A stretch of DNA of 64,000 bases from Gonapodya prolifera JEL478 (lineage: Eukaryota; Monoblepharomycota; Monoblepharidomycetes; Monoblepharidales; Gonapodyaceae). The notes under the pieces were generated by a model. That model did not search any database. It was not told where the DNA came from and saw only the letters and a list, made by a program, of their open reading frames with translations. Position 1 is the stretch's first letter; each line of letters opens with the position of its first letter. The stretch spans positions 871,012-935,011 of the forward strand of contig KQ965733.1 in NCBI GenBank assembly GCA_001574975.1, given 5' to 3'. Shown piece after piece: positions 23,004-33,900 of this stretch. Made by a program: the position numbers and the translations under genes.

Positions 23004-24230
23004 ATGGGTGAGCAACGCGCCTTGACGATTTCAAGCGCGGATGCAGACACGGACTATAGGAACGGGTGGACGGGGGCCTAGTGGCCATTGAAAGTCGGAT
23101 TGGATGGATGGATGCGCTTGAAGTGGAGGGGTTTTGAGGTTGTGAGGTCTCGGACGGCAGTACAGGACGGAGAGAAACAAAGCGGTTACTAATACGTGCA
23201 TGGAGTGCGATTGGAGAGTCAAACGCCCTCGTACTTCGTTTGCTGGTCCTCCTCGTCCTCGTCCTCACTGTCGATTGTGTCGTATTCCCCACTTCCAGGC
23301 ATTTCCCGAGACTCGCGCCACAAGCGCTCCCACACGGGTGCTCAGCGCCCTCAGTACCGCAAGAAGCGGAAGTTCGAACTCGGTCGCCAACCTGCCCAGA
23401 CCAAGCTCGGCCAGAAGTCCATCCACCCCATCAAGACCCGTGGTGGTAACTTCAAGTTCCGCGCTCTGAGGCTCGACACTGGTGAGTTTTATGCAGGATT
23501 GCTTGAAGTGAGGGCGTCCCGCGACTTTTTGTCTGTCGTGAGGGTGTTTGTGAATCACACAAGGAAACTCTTTACAGAGTCCAAACTGGATCAATCTTTG
23601 GTTATTGAGGCATGTTGCAAACGGATTGTACACCTCTAATTTTATTGCATCATCGTGTAGGTAACTTCTCCTGGGGCTCCGAGTCCGTCACCCGCAAGAC
23701 CCGTATTGTGGATGTCGTCTATAACGCTTCCAACAACGAGCTTGTGCGAACCCAGACGCTCGTGAAAGGTGCCATCATCCAGATCGACGCTGCGCCGTTC
23801 AGGCAATGGTACGAGAGGCACTACGGCTTGCCCCTGGGAAAGAAGGGAAAGAAGGTTTGTTGTGATTTGCATGTCAAAATGAGCCGCCCCCATAATCTAA
23901 CCATCCCAAAATTGAAAGGCCCAAGATGCTTCTGCTGCCGCCTCCGAAGAGCTGTCCAAGAAGAAATCCAACCACCTTCAGCGCAAGATTGACGGGCGCA
24001 AGAAGGATGCCAAGATTGAGCAGGCTTTGGACGACCAGTTCGGTTCGGGAAGGTTGTACGGTGAGTTGAATGAATCTCTCAACTTCAGATCTTTCGGGAC
24101 ACTTCTCAATCAAATTCAACTGTCAGCCCGCATTGCGTCCCGCCCCGGCCAGTCCGGACGTTGCGACGGGTACATCCTTGAGGGCAAGGAGCTCGAGTTC
24201 TACGTGCGCAAGATCAGGACCAAGAAATAA
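23004..24230 (+). CDS. RPS8: 40S ribosomal protein eS8
   Basis: Small-subunit ribosomal protein. Exon 1 is only ATGG (23004-23007), followed by donor GTGAGC. After a 291 bp intron (23008-23298) the next exon begins GC ATT TCC, giving [20 protein letters not shown], the conserved N-terminus. Following exons give [34 protein letters not shown] and [20 protein letters not shown]. Then come [17 protein letters not shown] and [20 protein letters not shown], and finally [20 protein letters not shown] with [13 protein letters not shown] and TAA at 24228-24230. Every expected eS8 segment is present in order. Confidence 0.96.
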
Positions 24231-24476
24231 GCGTGCGGTGTTTGGTGTCGGTGGAGGAGTGGTTAGCCTGCAATCGCAGCTTCGCTATAGTTGTGGTTGC
24301 TATGTAGTCGGATGTAGATGGTGGAAGAAATGCACATATTCTTTGACGTCCGTTGTTAGTTTTGTCTCGCCTTAAAATCAATGATGTCCAGACAAGCTAG
24401 CGGCCAGCTTCGATAATTTGAAGGAGAAAAGTACTTACACTGCCAAAATTTATTTCACGACCACCAAAATGCTGAC

Positions 24477-26623
24477 ATGCCCCAGCCGCCTACGTACCTT
24501 ACCCAACTTCATATCTCTCATGCCCGATCCCTGCTCGTTCGCGCCCTCTCGACGGGCGATGTCGATTTTGCGGTGCGAGCGGCCGAAGTAACTTTGAGAA
24601 GACCCCTGTCGAGCAGGGCTGATGAGGAGACGAGGGGAAAGGAGGTGGAGGAAGTGTGGAAGGTGGGAAGGATCGTCGGAATCGGGATGAATTAGGAACC
24701 CGAGTTGAGTTTAACGTGGTTCGTTGGTTGTACTCCACAGCTCGGCGTACAAGTTCTCAGGTTACTCCCAGATGGAGAAGAGAGATGCATTCGATTCGTG
24801 CAGAGACTTTTTGCTCTCAACACACCTTTGGTGAGTGTTATGAGGACGTGTTGCTGTTGATGGGACTCCAACATCAGAGTGCAGAAAGAAGAACTCCTTC
24901 TTGAGCTCGGCCAACTTCTCGCCAATGCTGGTCGGACCGAGGATGCATATGATCGGATCGAAGCGTAAGCATTTTCGTTCGTGCCATCTGTGACCCCCCG
25001 CTAAAGAAATTTCGATATCTCCCATCAAGCTCCATCTCGCTCCACCCCTTCTCATCTAATCCCCACCTGCATGGCCTTGTAGGTACCATATCCCGTGACC
25101 TTTGGCTTGGCGAGGTCCGGGCTGGTCCTCCGCGTGCCTTGGCGGCGAGAGAGAGTGACTTCAGGTCCAGCCAGGTGTGGGATGGAGCTGGAGCACACGA
25201 CTGGGCGCCGCTGTCGCAAGACCCGTATTCACGACATGCACGAGCCTCTCAAGACCCATACGCGAGGCTTGCATCATCGTCTCAAGACCCGTATGCACGG
25301 ATCGCGTCCCAGCCTAGGTCATCGCAGGGTTGGAACTCTGAGGAGAGAGCTTTCGAGCAGCGTGTCTGGAAAATGGACGACGTGTCCTTTAGCGACACTC
25401 CACTGACCCAGGATGAGGCTGTCCGCATGAAATCTGAGCATATCAGTGCGCAGAGGACCAATTTCGTACCCCTCGAATCAGCTTTGGCGCGGACACGTCG
25501 CTTGCGTTGTGAAGATCATTTGAAACGAGCGGTTGAACTGGCAGATGAGAAAGGAGTGGCAAGTGGCGCTTGGGTGGAGACGCTCATTGAGGTGAGGAAA
25601 GGGTGCAACTTTTCCAGCTGTGGTTGCAGCAGCCTGTGCGCAGGCCAGTAGATGGATATTGGATGCTCTTGGAAATTCAACTGCGAGGGATGTTGGAACA
25701 ATCGCATAATGAATGACGCGGCTTCCCCTGTGTGGAAGGTATATTACCTCACTGACCGACCAGAAGATGCAATGACATTGCTTGAGGCGCGCCATGCGCG
25801 ATTTTCACACGACCCTCTTATCTTGAGGTGAATCCAATTCCGAGTCGAGCCTAGTTCTTGCTACTGACTCGACCCTTGCCAGGCTTCTTCTTCGCCACCA
25901 TGAAGATTATCCCTCTGAAACTCCCGTCTCTTCAGACCGTCTCATCTCTCTTTCAACGTTCCTTTCTGTGGTTGATCCACTTGCGCCTTCATCCCTCTCG
26001 ATACGACTCGCAGTGCGCCTGACAAAAGAACGTCTGCCAAATGGCCCACCGAGTTCGAGAGCTGCAGCTCTCGTAGAAATCGCGCACCGCATTGCTGCGT
26101 TTCTGGATGTGTGTCGAGGCGGAGGATATGAGGAGGGTACGGCGGAGTGGGCGTGGCGAGAATTGGGTGAAGTGTCTGGAGAAGCGCGGTATGTCTTTCA
26201 CGAGCTTTCGACTCTAGCGAATGGAATCTCTGAGCTGTATCGTTTGTTTGAATTTGATGGTGTAGATCCCTGGTAGAAGGAGCAGACTCTGGTCTCTGGA
26301 CTTCACGGGAGGCATGGTGGCCACATTATCACTTGACCCCATTGCTGGCGGCACAAGAAAAGTTACCAGCCCTAGTTCAGTGTGCACTCGTGCACGCCAT
26401 GGCGTTTCCGTCGGCTTACGCTCGCATGACGCCCGTGCACGCTGCGGTGTCAGCTGCAGTGGCGTCTGGCGAGATCGATGAAGTGGAGGTCGAGCTGGGC
26501 ATTGAGCGATGTGGTGTGACGGTGGCTGCGTTGTTTGGGGAATCGCAAGGGCGGAAGAAGGAACGGTATTGGAGAAGGAAGAAGTTCAGGACCGAGTTTT
26601 CTGTGGGGGATTTTCGGGAGTAA
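24477..26623 (+). CDS. RNA polymerase I core-factor subunit, TAF1A/Rrn11-like
   Basis: Helical, TPR-like protein in about seven exons. ATG at 24477 gives MPQPPTYLTQLHISHARSLL and then EVEEVWKVGRIVG, similar to the PE.IWKLG region of vertebrate TAF1A. Later exons give QLGVQVLRLLPDGEERCIRF, EELLLELGQLLANAGRTEDA, a Gln/Ser/Pro-rich loop with three repeats of SQDPYAR, and several TPR-like helices (DRPEDAMTLLEARHARFSHD). The C-terminal part has LWTSREAWWPHYHL, close to the TAF1A motif SRKNWWPGFHF, and then MAFPSAYARMTPVHAAVSAA. TAF1A (SL1) and yeast Rrn11 are subunits of the factor that recruits Pol I to rDNA promoters. The assignment rests on motif order, spacing and the WWP signature recalled by eye, so it is moderate. 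Stop TAA at 26621-26623. Confidence 0.55.
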
Positions 26624-26741
26624 CTTTGTTCAATGTTGAAGGATGGATTCTGGCACTGTTGTGTGGTTTTGGGCGTGAATCTTACACTGCTGTCTTTTGT
26701 ACAGTGTTGGGCGTGGATACCATTTAGTATTACGTCTTCAT

Positions 26742-27653
26742 TTATGTGAGCTTGTAGGCATCGTATATGACGACCTTTCCAGTCCTGATGGCCGATGCCA
26801 CAATAACCAAGTTGTTGAGCCAAAAGTAGCGGGGGTCTCCAGTTTCCAGAAATACGTGCAGACTGTGGCAAAGGCTTGGCATTTTGAGAAGATAGTGAAA
26901 TTGTGCTTGCGGCACTAACCGAAAATAATACTCCTTTGGGTCCACGTCGGCATCCGGCGAGAGAACCCTGCAATGAAACGTTATGTGGTATCGATACCAA
27001 TACCCAAAAGAATAGGGTGGATAACATACTTCTGAAGCACGTCTTTCTCTGCGTGTCGCACTCCCTTGGTCTGAACATAGATGAGTGCCCCATCATCTGT
27101 TCGCAGATTATATCGTGTATCCAGATACGCAGTCTGTGTGTTTGGATCGACCAACATCCCTGAAAACGGCAGATATGGGCGATTTCAAAAGTGTCCGTTT
27201 GTAGTTGTCGTTCTGGGTTGACTTGAAAACCCACAGTCGCCACCACCCGATATGACAGTGCCCTTCAGGCCATTTATACCGTGAAATGTTCCCCCAGCGA
27301 GCATGACCGTCCTGTATACACCGAGGAAGTGCCATGTGAAAATGATCTGTCTCCCGTTGAAACCACCGCGATTCTGTCCCACCTTCGATATCCCAGCGGG
27401 CCTCGACCCATTTCCAGCGGCGGCATGAGCTCTGCCTCGACGTGCATCAGGAATTCCAACTGGTGGGCGGGGCAGGGTGAACCGAGATGATGAAAGATGT
27501 TGAACGCATCAGTCGTCTGCCGACACCGCCCCGGCCCACGATGGCAGTTGCCCTACATTTGGAACGACCGGCGTCAAGTGCACCGCGGGCGGCTTGTCCT
27601 GTGATGCCATTGCAAACGATTGCGAGCAATCCGGAACCAAACACGGCCCGCAT
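26742..27653 (-). CDS. DUF3237 family protein with possible signal peptide
   Basis: Single-domain beta-barrel family of unknown biochemical role. From ATG 27653, MRAVFGSGLLAIVCNGITGQ looks like a short signal peptide. Introns then join LEFLMHVEAELMPPLEMGRG, PLGYRRTVMLAGGTFHGING, LKGTVISGGGDCGFS and MLVDPNTQTAYLDTRYNLRT, then DDGALIYVQTKGVRHAEKDV, SPDADVDPKEYYFR and ETGDPRYFWLNNLVIVASAI, ending VIYDAYKLT. These are the DUF3237 hallmarks in order: GGTF.G..LKG.V.GGGD, a D.RY.LRTDDGALIYV core, and ETGDPRY.WLN. Four of the splice junctions restore frame exactly. The gene is divergent from the PRISE-type reductase with a 179 bp spacer, suggesting co-regulation. An in-frame ATG at 27695 is an alternative start. 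Confidence 0.85.
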
Positions 27654-27832
27654 GTGGACCACCTTCCAAAGCGAATCAGAGACCCTGCATCCCAAATCTG
27701 GAAGAGACGTAGACTATCATAATAAGAAAAAGTTCAACATTACTTCGAAATAAATTAAATTGCAATTGTTGTCCCTGCTGTCGGATTAATCTTACACAAA
27801 TACCCACTGGCGGGCAGGGCTCAAGACAGATT
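27654..27832. promoter_or_regulatory. Shared promoter region, DUF3237 gene and PRISE reductase
   Basis: 179 bp between divergent ATGs. It is AT-rich around 27715-27780, unlike the flanking coding DNA. No operator motif identified. Confidence 0.4.
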
Positions 27833-29602
27833 ATGAAAGTCGCCCTCATTGCGGGTGCCAACGGCATCACAGGTAAGTTTCCAGTGCCATCCCGCCATAA
27901 ATATTTGTTCGAGAAATCGATCGCTCAATAATGGGCAGGCAGCTATCTGATCGAACACCTTCTGTCATCCGGGGAATGGACCATCATCGCGATTTCACGT
28001 CGAGAACCGAATTCCGAATGGATCGCAAAGGATCTCCCACCTAATGCTCTCGGATCAGGCAGACTTCGGTGGATCGCTGCTGATCTCTATAGAGCGGGGG
28101 AGCACGGGTTGGTGGAACTTTTCGAAAAGAACGGCGTCGCGGACGTCGAGCACTTGTTTTGGGCAGCATACGCGGTTGCCGACGGTAAGTGACGTCGCGA
28201 CGATGGTTCGTTCCAATCGGCAAGACCTCTCGGTCTGGTCCATATTTACATCCCCGTCGACAAATCCAATTCAGGATGGGGAACCGACTCTGAGCTGGAG
28301 ATGAACACGAAAATGTTTCAGAATTGCTTGAGGGCAGTTTCTCACGTCGCCGGACCTCGACTTAAACGAGTCCTTCTTCAGTGAGTATGTGCACTCATGC
28401 GCACCCAGCATCCTCGCTTTGAAGCGATCCAACAGTTGTTGATGTTGCTTTTTTTCTAGACTTGGTGGTAAATGGCGTATGTACCACAAACCAAATGCCG
28501 CGCTCACCACTGAATTAACGTGATCCTAAACAAAAGACATTCGAAAACCTGCACCAAAGCTGCCATTCCGGGAGAGCGCCGAACCCCCGAATCTCCCCAT
28601 TGCAGGGTTTTACACAGCCCAGCATAAAGTTTTGCTCGAGGAGCACGCTCGTAAAACTGGGAACTGGGACTGGGTCGTAGTTTTACCAAATGCAATTCTC
28701 GGTCACACACGCCAAGCGCAAATGACTCTTGCAACAACGATAGCAATTTGGGTGAGTCGGAACTCTTGAACTTTAAGCCACGATACGTTTGGAAAAACGT
28801 ATACGTCACCCCCCACCGGTAGGCGACTGTGAAAGCGACACTTGGACAGCCGCTCAACTTTCCAGGCACACTGCAGGCATACGAAGCCCATGGCAACGAG
28901 ACATCAGCCGACCTCCTAGCGGAATTTCTGGCCTGGGCAGCGACAAAACCCGAGTGCGCTTTGCAGGTTATCAACTGCGTCAATGGAGGTTCGTCAGGTC
29001 GACTCCTTTCAAACGACCACCATACAAACAACGTAAAATGACACGTTAGATGTTCACCCTTGGTCGACGACGTGGCCACTGATCGCGGCTTATTTTGGAT
29101 GCGCGCCACCTGACCAAAATGCACTTCGAAGCTCTTCCGTCGATTCGTCAAAGCCAAGCTTCGCTGCGGAGGGTGACATCGATGACGCTAGTGCCGAAAA
29201 AACCTGGCGAATGGTTTGCGACAGGGACAAACGCCTTGACGTAGATGCTTGGAAATACGGTTTTCAGGGACTTTGGTTCGTCTTCGTTTTACTTTCACAT
29301 GTCAATTTCCTTTTATCGCTTTTCCTGTACCTCTCCCATTTGGCAGGTTTCTAGACGTGGTCATGTCCGGGCAAACATCGTCATACTGGTCGATGTCCAA
29401 GGCAAGACAACTCGGATTCGCGGGATATCGAGACACCGAGGTGAATTTGAACGTTTTGCGTTCACGTGCATTTGCCACTGACTTGCCCCCAAAGGAGTCA
29501 TTGTGGACTATTTTCGATAGAATGGCCAAAGACGGGTCACTCCCCAATGATTTGCCAGGTCGTGAGGGGGTAAAGAGGGTTTTGAGTGATGTTACATTGT
29601 AA
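27833..29602 (+). CDS. PRISE-family short-chain reductase (progesterone 5-beta-reductase/iridoid synthase-like)
   Basis: NAD(P)H-dependent SDR of the PRISE group, which reduces enones and related substrates. MKVALIAGANGITGSYLIEH contains the Rossmann glycine motif in the GANGITG form typical of this group. It is followed by a basic cofactor-binding stretch (IAISRREPN), HLFWAAYAV, and the conserved TFENLHQSC... segment, which is less typical. Then come GNWDWVVVLPNAILGHTRQA, the FPG loop (LNFPGTLQAYEAHGN), ALQVINCVNG and DVHPWSTTWPLIAAYFGC, all in PRISE order. The final exon (SSYWSMSKARQLGFAGYRDT) matches the family C-terminus. The catalytic Tyr of PRISE enzymes should lie near KWYGMYH or GFYTAQHK; the latter fits the FYY..D/E region. 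There are about six introns. Stop TAA at 29600-29602. Confidence 0.82.
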
Positions 29603-29949
29603 TTTGGTTCCCACACTGTTTTTAATATTGTACCCGACGTTCCTGCCACACATTCGTTGTATTTCACGTGTACTCTCAGGTGTACGCAGGGCCTGATCCG
29701 ATACGGTGAGACGAGAGTTCTAAACTGATATCATTTTGTACCTACCAAGAATTGCGACACCGACATCAGCGTCCATTTGAACACACATTTCACAGCGTGG
29801 CTGCTCCTTTTCTCTCCACTGCCGTGCGGAGAACTGGTAAATGGTGGGTGACTTAGTGCCTGTCTCTGGGGCACACTACTGGACCTCCCACCTCCTTCTT
29901 CCCCTGTAGATAAAATGAAAAATGAGAATAATTGAAGTAGCAATTTCAA
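29603..29949. other. 3' intergenic region
   Basis: About 350 bp between the reductase and the CxxC gene, which converge. No gene seen. Confidence 0.5.
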
Positions 29950-30815
29950 TCAACGGGTACGAACCAAGCGCATTTGGCATGTGTGGCAAATTTTTGAAAG
30001 TGGATCGCGAGGATCTGCCTGGGTGCTGAAACGATAACGATGACCTTGGGAACGACAAGAGCAAAAACACGCCGACTCACCGAGATCTGTTGGAAGCGGA
30101 TTTCCAAGGAAGTACGAGCAGGGTGTAAGTAAACAAGTCCTTCGAAATCCCCCCTCGTTACCCACTTAAGAACGCAGTCGTTGCACTTCCAACGCGTGAT
30201 GATCAGACGGTGATTGAAAATGAAGTGATATTCACTTACCTTGACCCCTCGTAAGATCTCCTTTTGTTCCTCGATAGTGGTCGCATTGCGGAGGCGATCG
30301 ATCACAGCATTTTTGCGGAAGTTCGACAGAGAAAAGACCAGGTCCTTCTCGCATTTTATGCAGTGAATTTTGTCCTTGTGCTCCCGATAAACATGAGGCT
30401 TGTCAGCAGGAGGCTGGTTTGAGAGAAAAGTGATCACGTCATTTCATCGCGATCAGAAAACCAAGGAGCCAAGAGCACAGACCTTGCTGCAATCAATAAT
30501 TATTGTAAATACTCCACGATTGACATCTTGTTTGGCATCCGCGATGGCTCCTTCTCCTGTGGGCTGACCCTTTGTTCTCCCAACTCCCACAATGGGCGAG
30601 GCGACCTCTCTGCTGGGAGCGGGAGCTCCGCGTGGAGGAAGTCTGGTAGAAATAGGGGGACTGGCTTGATCTCCACCCCACTGTGGTCTTCCCCATGGAT
30701 CTGCAGCGGTTGGTGGTGCTGAATAGGTTGGAACAATCCGAACAGGCAGAGCGCCTTGGATTGAGGTCTGGGTTGGAGGGGGCTTGCTGGCAATCATGGA
30801 CCAACTGGCTGACAT
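29950..30815 (-). CDS. CxxC zinc-binding-type protein, member 2
   Basis: Paralogue of the 7014 gene. ATG at 30815 opens a Pro-rich exon (MSASWSMIASKPPPTQTSIQ) ending DCSK, then donor GTCTGT. A short intron ends TCAAACCAG and joins PPADKPHVYREHKDKIHCIK, giving the first C-x2-C. A GTAAGT intron after EILRGVK leads to CNDCVLK, aligning with the CRCVDC pair of member 1. The last exon contains KICHTCQMRLVRTR and a TGA, giving a third C-x2-C pair; the exon joining it to CNDCVLK is not fully resolved (two frames are open between 30165 and 30060). Conserved parts are the V-YRE-KD-I-C-C start and the spacing of the second cysteine pair. Function unknown. Confidence 0.5.
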
Positions 30816-30923
30816 TTGCGATGTTGCGTCGTGAGATTTGGGGGACGGCTGTGGTCGCTTTACACTTTACTAAACAATAATTACATTATTTAAAATATTT
30901 ACAAAATCACCTCCACATTGACG

Positions 30924-33900
30924 CTACTCCCCAGTCCCTGATACGACACCCATTATGGAAGCCAAGAGTCGTTGGTTCTCTTGCTCGAGATTTCGCCTCC
31001 TTTCCGCGGCATCTGCGGCCGCTTTACTAAGTGGAGGCCGTATTGATTTTAAATTGGAGCCCAACGATCTTTTCGGGGAAGATTTTTGAGAAGAGCGAGC
31101 GCTCGACTCTGCCGCAGGTTCGTCGGGGTGTGGGAGGGCCTGGTTAGTCTCCAGTGGCTCTCGAGAGATCCCTCGGAGTGGTTCTATTTGCAATCATGTA
31201 AGAGTTGGCATTCGATTCAAAAACCGTGGCGTCTCCCATACCGTCACTCTGATCTGAGACGTCACTTCCTGCTCCAGGAATTTCGGTGGACTCCAAAGTA
31301 TTTGATCGTGACATTTGGGCGATCTTTTGCTGTCATAGTCAACCTGATCTTCAACAATAAACTCCAAGAGAGCAAATCAGAGGCGCTCACCTCGTACACT
31401 TGCAACTGTTCCTTTGTCTGGACGAGCTCATCAAGGATTCTTCGCTCAACCTCGGTCTTGGCAAGGGAGGTTCCAGAATTCGGATCAGCCTGGTCCTGTA
31501 CCACCACAAAAACGTTGGTTCAGGATCATTGCAGAATTGATGAACGTCACCTACTTTAGAAGGAGGTGCCAGTATAATTTCTTCTATAATTCTTTCTTTC
31601 TGCTGAAGTCTTTCGTGCAAATCGGAAATCCTGTGCTTGGATTTCGCTAGCTCTTCTCGAACCAAGCCTAGTGCTGAGCAATATGGAAACTGATCAATTT
31701 TCGAGACACAAAATGGATCGCGGCTCGAAGGAACACCTTCTTTTTCTGCCGACAGGGCTGATTCTAAAGATTTCACTTTGCCGGCTAAACTGAGATTCTC
31801 AGCCTGTGCTGCTCTTAATTCTTTCGTAATTGCGGCAAGGCTCATGCTCTGTTGTTTGTTAAGAGCGTTCAACTTCTCAGCGAGATTCTCCTGCGAATTC
31901 TCGGTTTCCTACAAAATCCCAGCAATGAATCATCGCCCACTACAAGACGCTGTCATCCAGCTTACCTTTGATGTCTTCTCGTTGTGAAACTGCCGAGTTC
32001 TTTCCACAGCGATCAAGTGCTCCATCCTCTCGCTTTTCAGCCGCTATCGAATTTCGTTTTGAGTAGAAAAATTACACCGGGGAACTTTGATTTGCGTCAA
32101 CACGAACCTCGGATCTCACTTCATTGGACAGGGCATCATTGTCTATCTCGAGGTTTCGGACTTTCGCTTTTAAACTGTCGATTTCAATCTGCAGGTTTGT
32201 CATTTGCTTGTGTGCATCATCCTTGGTGCGGTCCACGGAGAGAGCAAAGTCACGGGAAGCTGCAATGTCACGGAGGAGTTTGGCTCTCTCAGTCTGAGAG
32301 CGAAATCGCGATCGGTAATTAAGATAACGTGAACGAAGGCAGTCGCACCCACTTCCAGCTGTCTCATATCCTTTTCTGCGCCTGACAAAGATCTCGCCAT
32401 ATCTGTCCCAGACATAAGCTTTTGTAAATACCAGCGAAGGATGCGATCCAAGCAACTTACTAGTAGTTTGTTTCTCATACGCGACCAAGTCAATCTTGAG
32501 CTGCTTGATCTCGATAGAGGCTTCTTCCAGAGCCTTTTGTAGACTCTGCACTTTCTTATCTCGGAGGAGAACTTCCATTCTATCATCAAAATTTGGTTCA
32601 ACCCCCCACCAATAAAAAAAGGCACGCAATGAGTTTGGGCACCCACCGAGCATTGCTCATATCGTAACTGGAGTCTTTAATGATACTTTCTAAGCGATCA
32701 TGGTCGTTGACAAGCTTCTTGTAGGACGTCATCAGTTGCTCGCTTTCGAGATCTTTTGAGCGTACGAGCTCATCCAGATAGCGTAGCTGTTTGTCCGCAT
32801 CCTCGAGGTCCTTCTGAATGCGATCTCGCTCGCGAACAACCTGATCACAGAACGTTATCTCAGGCAAGCACAGGGAAGATTGAAGCCGGTGATCTCACCT
32901 CAGAGAGTTCTGTGTTCAGAAGTTGATTTTCTCGAGCCATTGTCGCCAAGTCTGCACTTATATTTCGTACTTCTTCCGTACTTTGCTGTCAAAATTCCGA
33001 ATACACATGAGCAAATTGAACGACCCCGAACATAGCGAGAAGATGCCGACTCACTCTCGCTTCAGTAGCGAAATGATCCCTGTCTCGGGATAAAATGGTG
33101 ACTTGACGCTGTAGACTAGCGACCTCTTGTTCACTCTCGCGAATTTGATGAGTTGATGTATCGAATTTGTCGCGTAGAACGTCAATTTCACGTTGTGAGT
33201 TGATCATATCTGTTCTAATCCGCTGTAGATGTGCTTTGGAAGTTTCCCGTCAGTCTCAAAATCTCCCCTCAGCTGCTCGACGGGTTTACCTTGTAATTCT
33301 GCAATGTTTTCTGCCTTTTGATCCGCATCCGCGCGTATAATGTCTCTGTCCTGATCAAGCTCAGCCAATGTGTGTCGTTGCTGGTCCAGCTGTAGAGCTT
33401 GTTGCTCATACTCATATCGAACCCTCTGCAACTCAGCTTCGGTGCGTTCCAGTTTGCTTTCAACGTCGTTAAGATGAGTTCGAAGTGTCCCTTTGGTTTC
33501 TGCCTAAGTAAAAATACTTCATTGGACCGGAACTGACGAATATTTGTTAGACTTGCTTCCCACCTCCTTCGACTTCTCTGCTTGTAAATTGAGCCCCTGA
33601 GCCCTCAATTCACTTATCATCCTATCCCTGTCCCCAATTTCGGCTCGGAGTTGGTTCACAGCTGGTTCGACTTGTCGGAGTGCCCGGATATTCTGCTCAG
33701 CTTCGTCAAGTTGCCTGCGCAATCTGCACGGGGATGACAGATCAGAAGAAAAAAAATTTCGAAAGAGGAAATCCATGGAAACTTATCGTACCCGTCACGT
33801 TGAATCTCCAGCTCCTTTATCCTTCCATTCAAACTCGCTTCAAGTACCAAACTCTTCTCCTTTTCCTTTCTTAGGAGGTCCGCTAAATCTCTACTTTTTG

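Noticed and set aside
24692-25089. Minus-strand ORFs opposite the TAF1A-like gene
   Set aside because: Shadows of the + strand exons. The + strand frames join at consistent splice sites.
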